From positions 310,235 to 374,234 of the forward strand of contig NZ_JACHXS010000006.1 in the NCBI RefSeq assembly GCF_014192225.1: a stretch of 64,000 nt of DNA. The letters run 5' to 3'. The notes under the pieces are model-generated. The model was not told the DNA's origin. It saw only the letters and a program-made list of their open reading frames with translations, and did no database searches. Source of the stretch: Pseudoduganella umbonata. Its GTDB lineage: Bacteria > Pseudomonadota > Gammaproteobacteria > Burkholderiales > Burkholderiaceae_D. Shown here one piece after another: positions 53,805-61,178 of this stretch; the first letter of the stretch is position 1; every line of letters begins with the position of its first letter. A program made the position numbers and the translations under genes.

Positions 53805-53907
53805 CATCGCAATGAACGAAGTGCGACAAAGTTAAGAATAAATTAACTGTGTTTATGCGGCGTGGCAAAATGTGCGCTCCTCCATATCCAGAAAGGGAGC
53901 ATGCATC

Positions 53908-54483
53908 GTGAACAAAAAAATGCTGTTGGCCGGCCTTGTGGGTACGCTGTTCGCAACGAGTGCGTCTGCGGAAACTTTTTATTTCGCCTATCAGGGATTG
54001 CTCAACAAGGATACCGGCGTCTTTAATCCGATCGCACAGATCAACGGTTTCTTTGTCGCCAGCGATCTGAATCAGGATGGATCGTTTTCAAAGAATGAAC
54101 TTGATTACTTCAATGTAGGTTTCACGCCTGAAGGCGGCAGCGGCTGGGGCGTTGGCAATTCTTGCGGCAGCGCCCCGTATGAGAACTGGTGCCTTGATGA
54201 CTTTTCATATTCGAATTCGAATGGTTTGAGACTCGAGGCATCGGTGTCGATCTCCGTCGAGGACCATGGCTGGGGCGCCTCGATCGATACCGGCAAATCG
54301 TATAACCATTATTCGCACGGCGAAGGACGCCCCTATGTGGACGTTACCTATCTGTGGACGCCGGAAACCACCTTCCAGGTCGGCCTGACGCCGATTCCCG
54401 CGCCGATTCCGGAACCGGCCACCTGGGCAATGCTGGGCGTTGGCCTGTCGGGCCTGATGCTGGCAGGGCGCCGGCGCCGCTGA
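53908..54483 (+). CDS. PEP-CTERM protein with EF-hand loop (first copy)
   Basis: A 191-residue exported protein. GTG at 53908 has a GGGAG site 8 bases away; an in-frame upstream start at 53872 lies before the ribosome site and is less likely. The signal peptide (1-21) ends ASA. A canonical 12-residue EF-hand loop DLNQDGSFSKNE spans 53-64. The C-terminus has IPEPATWAMLGVG, a hydrophobic helix and RRRR, an exosortase sorting tag. Probably a surface protein that could bind calcium (inference). It has a paralogue at 54706. Confidence 0.85.
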   Translation: MNKKMLLAGLVGTLFATSASAETFYFAYQGLLNKDTGVFNPIAQINGFFVASDLNQDGSFSKNELDYFNVGFTPEGGSGWGVGNSCGSAPYENWCLDDFSYSNSNGLRLEASVSISVEDHGWGASIDTGKSYNHYSHGEGRPYVDVTYLWTPETTFQVGLTPIPAPIPEPATWAMLGVGLSGLMLAGRRRR

Positions 54484-54705
54484 CATCGCTGTGACCGGAT
54501 CCGCGGGTGCCGATCGCGCGCGCTGGCGCATCGACACGCCACGAATTGCCATGAACAGTGCTTTTGGGTATTTAAGCCGGGTAATAATAATTTCCCGCTA
54601 AGTTGGTTTCAAATCGGGAGAAACTGCGTTCACCAGGACATTGCAAGCGCCGGTCACCGTTAAGGGCGAGAATCGTCTATTGTTAATTCGATAATGGAGT
54701 TATTC

Positions 54706-55230
54706 GTGAAAAAAGCTGCTGTCGCCGGTATTCTCGGCCTGTTCGCCATGGCAAGCGCCTCGGCCGATACCCTGTACTTTGCGTACAAGGGATTTTATGA
54801 CGACGAATACAATGTCTACCGGCCGAACGCCAACCTGACCGGATCGTTCACCGCCAACGACCTGAATGCGGACGGTATCTATTCGAAGGATGAACTTGTT
54901 TCGCTGAGTTTCGGCAGGCTGGATACGACCAATACCTGCTGGCAGGCAGGCCCCGTCACCGAATGCCTGTATGTTTTTTCTTACTCGGCCGAGCAGGGAC
55001 TGACCGTCGACGCGACCTATGTCGTGTCGGACGAACATTCAGCCACAAGTACTATAGTAAGCACCGGCGATTATTATAATCACTATGGCAGCAGCTCGAG
55101 AACGCTTTATTCCTGGACGCCGGAAACCCAGTTCTGGGTCAGCACCAGCCCGATTCCGGAACCGGCCACCTGGGCGATGCTGGGCGTCGGCCTGTCGGGC
55201 CTGATGCTGGCGCGCCGCCGCCGCGGCTGA
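54706..55230 (+). CDS. PEP-CTERM protein with EF-hand loop (second copy)
   Basis: A 174-residue paralogue of the preceding gene. It begins FAMASASADTLYFAYKG after a short signal peptide, has the EF-hand loop DLNADGIYSKDE at 52-63, and ends in the same PEP-CTERM tag. GTG at 54706 is chosen because a GGAG site lies 6-7 bases upstream and because the first copy also starts with GTG; ATG 54694 is possible. The tag regions of the two genes are nearly identical in DNA. Confidence 0.82.
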   Translation: MKKAAVAGILGLFAMASASADTLYFAYKGFYDDEYNVYRPNANLTGSFTANDLNADGIYSKDELVSLSFGRLDTTNTCWQAGPVTECLYVFSYSAEQGLTVDATYVVSDEHSATSTIVSTGDYYNHYGSSSRTLYSWTPETQFWVSTSPIPEPATWAMLGVGLSGLMLARRRRG

Positions 55231-55304
55231 TCGCGCCGGTTGCACGCTGCGCCGCGCGGCAGCGTGCAGTTCCGCTGTTTTCGCGCCATTGTTCCGTCGT
55301 ATTT

Positions 55305-55318
55305 TGAAAACGTTGTCA
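55305..55318. promoter_or_regulatory. LacI-type operator upstream of xylR-like gene
   Basis: TGAAAACGTTGTCA is a 12-of-14 palindrome with the CG centre of LacI/GalR-family operators. It lies 136 bp before the regulator ATG. Confidence 0.35.
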
Positions 55319-55336
55319 AGAATCGCAATGCAGTCC

Positions 55337-55353
55337 GGTGAATTTCATAATTG
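55337..55353. promoter_or_regulatory. Repeated 17-bp motif, copy 1
   Basis: GGTGAATTTCATAATTG, matched at 16 of 17 by the site at 57719. It lies 101 bp before the XylR-like ATG. Confidence 0.5.
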
Positions 55354-55454
55354 CCGGCCGCTCCCGCCGTGAGCAGAATTGCCACACGATCGCCCGTTGC
55401 GCCCTCTCAACTATTACAATGGCGCCCACAACGGAGCATGGGGAGACAAACCAA

Positions 55455-56651
55455 ATGCTGAGAACGCATCGCATCGCGCTGCTTTTCAACGCCAACAAGA
55501 TTTTCGACCGCGAAGTCATCACCGGCATCGCCGGCTACCTGGCCAGCACCCGCACCGCGTGGGACCTGTTCCTGGAAGAGGATTTCCGGCTGCGCCTGAC
55601 CGGCATCGACGGCTGGCAGGGCGACGGCATCATCGCCGACTTCGACGATCCGCGGGTTGCCAGCGCGCTCGCGTCCACCCGCGTGCCGCTGGTGGCGGTC
55701 GGCGGGTCGTACGAGAACGCCGCCGACTATCCGGCCGGCGTGCCGTATGTCGCCACCGACAATTTCAAGCTGATCAAGCTGGCCTACGATCACCTGATCG
55801 AGGCGGGCCTGCGCAACATCGCCTGTTTCAGCCTGCCCGAGGCGCAGGAAAACCGCTGGGCGCAGGAGCGCGAGAAAGCCTATTGCAAGCTGCTGCTGCG
55901 CGACAAGCTGCAGCCCGAGGTATACCGCGGCCATGCCACCAGCGCGCAGCAGTGGAGCGAGGCCGTCGAGCAGCAGATCGCCTGGCTGCACAGCCTGCCC
56001 AAGCCGGTCGGCATCATCGCCGTGACGGATGCGCGGGCGCGCCAGCTGATGCAGGCGTGCGCGCTGGCCGGCATCGAAGTGCCCGAGCAGGTGGCCGTGA
56101 TCGGCATCGACAACGATCCGCTGGCGCGCATGCTGACGCGCATCCCGATGAGTTCCGTGATCCAGGGCGCGCAGGAAATGGGCCGCACCGCCGCGCACTT
56201 CCTGGACCAGATGCTGCACGGTGTGCGCCTGGCCGATACGCGCATCCTGGTGCCGCCGTCCGGCATCAACGTGCTGGCATCCAGCAAGCACGAGGCGGGC
56301 AAGCATCCGCACGTGATGCGCGCGCGCCACTTCATCCGGCAGTACGCCTGCCAGGGCATCAAGACCGACCAGGTGGCCGAATATGTCGGCATCTCGCGCT
56401 CGTCGCTGGAGGCGCACTTCCGCGCGGAACTGGGCCGCAGCGTGCACGACGAGATCCTGCGCCTGCGGCTGGAAGCGGCCACCGGCTACCTGGCGCGCGG
56501 CACCTGCAACCTGGCCGACGTGGCGGTGCGCTGCGGCTTCACGTCCAGCCAGTACATGCATTCGGTGTTCAAGCGCGAACTCGGCTGCACGCCGCGCGCC
56601 TGGCAGGAACGCCAGCGCAGCGCCGAAGCGGCCAGCGACGTGCCGGGATGA
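55455..56651 (+). CDS. XylR-like AraC-family regulator
   Basis: A 398-residue regulator. Residues about 1-285 form a LacI-like periplasmic-binding-protein sensor (IALLFNANKIFDREVITGIAGYLAS); about 295-395 is an AraC helix-turn-helix pair (DQVAEYVGISRSSLEAHFRAEL; LADVAVRCGFTSSQYMHSVFKREL). XylR activates xylose genes when bound to xylose. It heads the xyloglucan-type cluster, so sensing of xylose or a related sugar is probable. ATG 55455 has GGGGAG about 8-9 bases upstream; upstream in-frame starts are less likely. Overlaps the aldose epimerase by 4 bp. Confidence 0.88.
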   Translation: MLRTHRIALLFNANKIFDREVITGIAGYLASTRTAWDLFLEEDFRLRLTGIDGWQGDGIIADFDDPRVASALASTRVPLVAVGGSYENAADYPAGVPYVATDNFKLIKLAYDHLIEAGLRNIACFSLPEAQENRWAQEREKAYCKLLLRDKLQPEVYRGHATSAQQWSEAVEQQIAWLHSLPKPVGIIAVTDARARQLMQACALAGIEVPEQVAVIGIDNDPLARMLTRIPMSSVIQGAQEMGRTAAHFLDQMLHGVRLADTRILVPPSGINVLASSKHEAGKHPHVMRARHFIRQYACQGIKTDQVAEYVGISRSSLEAHFRAELGRSVHDEILRLRLEAATGYLARGTCNLADVAVRCGFTSSQYMHSVFKRELGCTPRAWQERQRSAEAASDVPG

Positions 56652-57700
56652 TCATCATGCCACCCATCGCCGCATCCGCCGCCAGGGCCCAGCAGTTCAC
56701 GCTGACCAACGCCTGGGGCATGCGCGTGACGATCAGCGAGCGCGGCGCGGCCCTGGTCTCGTGGATGGCGCCGGACCGCTACGGGCGCATGGCCGACGTC
56801 CTGCTCGGCTATCCGGACCACGAGCAGCTGCGCCTGAACGGCAAGCTCCACTACGCCTGGTTCGGCGCCATCATCGGCCGCTGGGCCAACCGCATCGCCC
56901 ACGGCCGCTTCACGCTCGACGGCAGGGTGGTGCAGGCCGATGTCAACGACCGCGGCAACCACCTGCACGGCGGCGACACGGGCTTCCACGCCGCGCACTG
57001 GGACGGCGAGCTGGCGCACGGCGGCCTGGCGCTGTCGTACGTATCGCCGGACGGGCATGGCGGTTTTCCCGGCACGCTGGCCGTGCAGGTGTTCTACCAG
57101 CTCGACGACGACGGCAGCCTGTCGATCGAGTACCAGGCCACCTGCGATGCGCCGACCCCGGTCAACCTCACGTCGCACCCTTGCTTCAACCTGAACGGCG
57201 GCAGCGCCGACGTGGGCGATCACATGCTGCGCATCGATGCCGATTACTATCTCGCCACCGACGACGTGGGCATCCCGATCGCGCGCGCCGAGGTGGCCGG
57301 CACGCCGTTCGACTTCCGGCAGCCGGCCGCGATCGGCCCGCGCATGCGCTGGCCGGATCCGCAGATCCGCGCGATCGGCGGCTTCGATCACTGCTATTGC
57401 CTGCCGTCCGACCCGCGCGAGCCGGGCCGGCTGCGCAAGGTCGCGCAGGTGTTCGATCCCGGCTCCGGGCGCCAGCTCGACGTGTCCACCACCGAGGCAG
57501 GGCTGCAGTTCTACAGCGGGAACGGCCTGACGGGCATCCGCGGCCGCCATGGTGTGACTTATTCGCGACACGACGGCTTCTGCCTGGAGGCGGGCGCGTA
57601 TCCCGACCAGCTCAACGGCAAAGGCGCGGCGGCCGCCATTCTGCGGCCCGGCCAGGTGTATCGGCAGACCACCGTCTACAAGGTGTCGCTGCAGGCGTGA
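56648..57700 (+). CDS. Aldose 1-epimerase (GalM family)
   Basis: A 350-residue enzyme of the galactose mutarotase family: beta-sandwich with GRWANRIAHGRF, the catalytic GGDTGFH region and the late Glu segment FCLEAGAYPDQLN. It interconverts alpha and beta anomers of free aldoses such as those released from xyloglucan. The start overlaps the regulator stop; ATG 56657 is an alternative. No signal peptide, so cytoplasmic. Confidence 0.88.
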   Translation: MIIMPPIAASAARAQQFTLTNAWGMRVTISERGAALVSWMAPDRYGRMADVLLGYPDHEQLRLNGKLHYAWFGAIIGRWANRIAHGRFTLDGRVVQADVNDRGNHLHGGDTGFHAAHWDGELAHGGLALSYVSPDGHGGFPGTLAVQVFYQLDDDGSLSIEYQATCDAPTPVNLTSHPCFNLNGGSADVGDHMLRIDADYYLATDDVGIPIARAEVAGTPFDFRQPAAIGPRMRWPDPQIRAIGGFDHCYCLPSDPREPGRLRKVAQVFDPGSGRQLDVSTTEAGLQFYSGNGLTGIRGRHGVTYSRHDGFCLEAGAYPDQLNGKGAAAAILRPGQVYRQTTVYKVSLQA

Positions 57701-57718
57701 AATATCGTTCGTGCAACT

Positions 57719-57735
57719 GGTGAATTTCGTAATTG
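57719..57735. promoter_or_regulatory. Repeated 17-bp motif, copy 2
   Basis: GGTGAATTTCGTAATTG, differing by one base from the site at 55337. It lies 69 bp before the GH74-fusion ATG and just after the aldose epimerase stop. Confidence 0.5.
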
Positions 57736-57764
57736 ATGCGTGTTACCGTCCACGTCCAGAATGC

Positions 57765-57782
57765 TGACAGTACCTGCTGTCA
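57765..57782. promoter_or_regulatory. Inverted repeat upstream of GH74 gene
   Basis: TGACAG-TACCTG-CTGTCA, perfect 6-bp arms, 22 bp before the ATG. It could be an operator or a leader hairpin overlapping the translation start region. Confidence 0.35.
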
Positions 57783-57803
57783 AAACCATAACGACGAGAC
57801 ACC

Positions 57804-60800
57804 ATGCGCCATCCTCTCCCGCGGCTCCTGCGGGCTCCCTTGCTGGCTTCCCTGCTGGTGGCTACCGCGCACGCGGCGGCAGCCGGCGCGGCCACGCCCG
57901 GCCAGCTGACGCTGTTCAAGAACCGCCCGGGCGCCGGCTGGCAGGTGACGGTCGCCGACCCTGAACAGGCCGTGCCGCTGCGCGGCGCAAGCACCGTCGT
58001 CCCGAAGTCCGTCAAGCAGCCCGAAGCCGTGGTGCGCGGCAGCACCGGCAAGGTCGCCGGCCGCGACGCCGTCACGCTGGCCTGGAATAACACCTGGTAT
58101 GCCAGCCTGCGCTTCGAGCATGCGCCACAGGACCTGCGCTCATACCTGGAGAACGGCGTCGTCGCCTTCGACCTGAACGTCCGCGAAATGACCAGGGGCG
58201 GCATCGACTTCAAGCTCGACTGCGGCAAGGATTGCGAACGCAAGGTGCCGTATGTGCTGCCGGGCCGCGCCGCGTCGGGCCAGGGCTGGAAGAGCGTGTC
58301 GTTCGCGCTGAAATGCTTTTACCGCGACGGCGATTTTTTTGAAACGGTCATGAAACCGTTTTCAGTGGAAGCGACGGGGCAGGGCGAAGCGGCCATCGCC
58401 AACCTGCGCATCCTGAAGACGGGCACGCCGAACACGGCCTGCCCGGACTACCGGACGCGCTCCGTCACGCCGGAACCGCTGAACGAATCGTGGGCCATCG
58501 ACTGGTGGATGCCCCGGCACGAGCAGCGGGTCAGGGAGAATGCGGAACGCCGCGCCGCCGGCACGCCGCCGCAGCTGGTCTTCCTCGGCGATTCGATCAC
58601 CGAAGGCTGGGCCAAGGAAGGCAAGGAAGAATTCGCGCGCCGCTACGCGCGCTACCACCCGGTCAACCTGGGCTTCGGCGGCGACCGGACCGAGAACATC
58701 CTGTGGCGCGTGCAGCACGGCGAAGTCGATGGCATCGACCCGAAAGTGGTCGTGCTGATGGCCGGCACCAACAACACCGGCAGCCGGCAGGAAGATCCGG
58801 CCACCACGGCCGCCGGCCTGCGCCGCGTGATCGACGAGCTGCAATCGCGCCTGCCGGACGCGAAGATCCTGCTGCTGGGCGTGTTCCCGCGCGATGCGGC
58901 CGACAGCCAGTCGCGCCGCATCAACAACGCGATCAATGCGCGCATCGCGGCGTTCGCGGACAACCGCCGCGTGTTCTTCGCCGACATCGGCAGCGCGTTC
59001 CTCGACGAGGCGGGCACGCTGTCGAAGGACATCATGCCGGACCTGCTGCACCCGAACGCGCGCGGCTACGAGATCTGGGGCAAGGCGATGGACCCCATCC
59101 TGCAGCCGCTGCTGACCGGCTACCGCTGGGACAGCGTGGCCATCGGCGGCGGCGGTTTCGTGCCGGCTGTGATCCCGACCGCGGAGCGCGGCGTGTTCTA
59201 TGCCCGCACGGATGTCGGCGGCGCCTACCGGTGGACTGGCGACAAGTGGGTGCCGCTGCTGGACTGGCTGTCCGAGGACCAGACCGGCCTGCTCGGCGTG
59301 GATTCGCTGGCGGTCGATCCGCGCGACGCGTCGAAGGTGTACCTGCTGGCCGGCATCGCCTACCACAATGGCGGCCGCACGGCGATCCTGCGCTCGCGCG
59401 ACTACGGCAAGACCTTCGCGATCGCCGACGTCACCGGGCAGTTCAAGACCCACGGCAACGGCGCGGGCCGCAACAACGGCGAACGCCTGGCCGTCGATCC
59501 CGCTGCCGGCAACGTGCTGTACGTCGGCACGCGCGCCAACGGGCTGTTTCGCAGCGACGATTTCGGCGCCACCTGGCAGCGCCTGCCGGGTCTCGACGTG
59601 ACGACGACGGCAAACGGCGCCGGCATCGCCTTCGTCATCGCCGATCCGGCCAGCGTCAAGGACGGCAGGGCGCAGCGCCTGTTCGTCGGCGTATCGCGCG
59701 CCGGCACCAATTTGTTCCGCAGCGACGACGGCGGCGCCACGTTCCGCCCGATGGACGCCACGCCGGATGGCCTGATGCCGCAGCGCGCCGCGCTCGACGG
59801 CACCGGCCACCTGTACGTGACGTTCGCCAACGGCGCCGGTCCGCACCCGCGCGGCGACGAAAAGATGGACCGGGGCGCCATCCGCAAATACGGCATCGAC
59901 AACGGCGGCGGCCAGGACGTCACGCCAAAGGGCCCGGCCGCGTCCTATTCCGGCATCAGCGTCGACCGCAACGACCCGCGCCGCCTGCTGGCGTCGACCA
60001 TCAGCCTGTATGCACCGCAGGGCCGGAACAAAGGCGACGCCAAGGGCGATCGCCTGTACCTGTCGACCGATGGCGGCAACACGTGGACCGACCTGGTCGC
60101 CCGCGGCTTCGACATGGACCGCGCCGCCGTGCCATGGGTGAAGGGCCATGCGATCCACTGGGCCAGCACGGTTGCCTTCGATCCGTTCGACGGGAAGGCC
60201 GCCTGGGTCACGTCCGGCAATGGCGTCTTCAGGACGCCCAACCTGGATGCGGTGCCGGCGACGTGGCGCTTCGACGTAAAAGGGCTGGAGGAAACGGTGC
60301 CGCTGGGACTCGTCAGCCGCGCCGGCGCGCCGCTGGTATCGACGATCGGCGACTACGACGGCTTCATCCACGCAGACCTGAAGCAATACGGCCGCATCCA
60401 TGAACCGCAGATGGGCACCACGTTCGGCCTCGCGTACGCGGCGCTGCAGCCGCAGGTGCTGGCGCGCGTCGGCAAGTCCGTCTACGTGACGCGCGACGGC
60501 GGCGCCACGTGGCGCCTCGCACGCGGCATGAATGGCACAAAAGGCCAACTGGCGTTGTCGGCGGATGGCAAGACGCTGCTGCATAGTCCGGAAGGACCTA
60601 AGAATGGGTCGCGCGTGACTTTCTTTTCGACAGACGATGGCGATACGTGGACGGCCGCGCAGGGTATCGCGGGCACCCGCCCCGTTGCCGATCCGGTCGA
60701 TGCCATGCGCTTCTACGCCTACCAGGACGGCGCCTTCCTCGCCAGCACCGACGGCGGCCGCACCTTCAACGTCAAGGCGCAGCTGCCGAAGGGCGGCTCG

Positions 60801-61178
60801 GACCTCGTGCGCGCCGCGCCCGGCCGCGCCGGCGACGTGTGGGTGGCGCTGAAGAACGGCGGCCTGGCCCGCTCGGTCGATGGCGGCGGCAATTTCACGG
60901 TGCTGAACGGCGTGACGTATGCCGGCGCGGTCGGTTTCGGCAAGGCCGAACGCGACGGCGCCTATCCGGCGGTCTACCTGTGGGGCACGGTCGACGGCCT
61001 GCGCGGCGTCTGGCGGTCCACCAACGAAGGGAGCGACTGGGTGCGCATCAATGACGACGCGCACCAGTACGGCGGGCCTGGCGACGGCCGCTTCGTCGTC
61101 GGCGACATGAACGTGTTCGGCCGCGTTTACATGAGCACCGCCGGCCGCGGCATCGTCTATGGAGAGATCGCGCAATGA
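57804..61178 (+). CDS. Three-part SGNH-esterase / GH74 xyloglucanase
   Basis: A 1124-residue exported protein. After the signal peptide, about 35-215 resemble the galactose-binding-like domain of exo-beta-glucosidases (Exop_C type). About 250-435 is a complete SGNH esterase: GDSI with Ser264, GGDR, GTNN with Asn323, and D413-L-L-H416. About 445-1124 is a GH74-type double propeller, with first catalytic Asp470 in ARTDVGGAYRW and several BNR-like SDDGG/STDGG repeats. It would deacetylate and cleave xyloglucan. The ATG overlaps no other gene; the GH95 start overlaps its stop. Confidence 0.88.
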   Translation: MRHPLPRLLRAPLLASLLVATAHAAAAGAATPGQLTLFKNRPGAGWQVTVADPEQAVPLRGASTVVPKSVKQPEAVVRGSTGKVAGRDAVTLAWNNTWYASLRFEHAPQDLRSYLENGVVAFDLNVREMTRGGIDFKLDCGKDCERKVPYVLPGRAASGQGWKSVSFALKCFYRDGDFFETVMKPFSVEATGQGEAAIANLRILKTGTPNTACPDYRTRSVTPEPLNESWAIDWWMPRHEQRVRENAERRAAGTPPQLVFLGDSITEGWAKEGKEEFARRYARYHPVNLGFGGDRTENILWRVQHGEVDGIDPKVVVLMAGTNNTGSRQEDPATTAAGLRRVIDELQSRLPDAKILLLGVFPRDAADSQSRRINNAINARIAAFADNRRVFFADIGSAFLDEAGTLSKDIMPDLLHPNARGYEIWGKAMDPILQPLLTGYRWDSVAIGGGGFVPAVIPTAERGVFYARTDVGGAYRWTGDKWVPLLDWLSEDQTGLLGVDSLAVDPRDASKVYLLAGIAYHNGGRTAILRSRDYGKTFAIADVTGQFKTHGNGAGRNNGERLAVDPAAGNVLYVGTRANGLFRSDDFGATWQRLPGLDVTTTANGAGIAFVIADPASVKDGRAQRLFVGVSRAGTNLFRSDDGGATFRPMDATPDGLMPQRAALDGTGHLYVTFANGAGPHPRGDEKMDRGAIRKYGIDNGGGQDVTPKGPAASYSGISVDRNDPRRLLASTISLYAPQGRNKGDAKGDRLYLSTDGGNTWTDLVARGFDMDRAAVPWVKGHAIHWASTVAFDPFDGKAAWVTSGNGVFRTPNLDAVPATWRFDVKGLEETVPLGLVSRAGAPLVSTIGDYDGFIHADLKQYGRIHEPQMGTTFGLAYAALQPQVLARVGKSVYVTRDGGATWRLARGMNGTKGQLALSADGKTLLHSPEGPKNGSRVTFFSTDDGDTWTAAQGIAGTRPVADPVDAMRFYAYQDGAFLASTDGGRTFNVKAQLPKGGSDLVRAAPGRAGDVWVALKNGGLARSVDGGGNFTVLNGVTYAGAVGFGKAERDGAYPAVYLWGTVDGLRGVWRSTNEGSDWVRINDDAHQYGGPGDGRFVVGDMNVFGRVYMSTAGRGIVYGEIAQ

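Noticed and set aside
53860..53907. A sigma-54 promoter before the first EF-hand PEP-CTERM gene
   Set aside because: TGGCAAAATGTGCGC resembles the -24/-12 pattern but the spacing is off by one.
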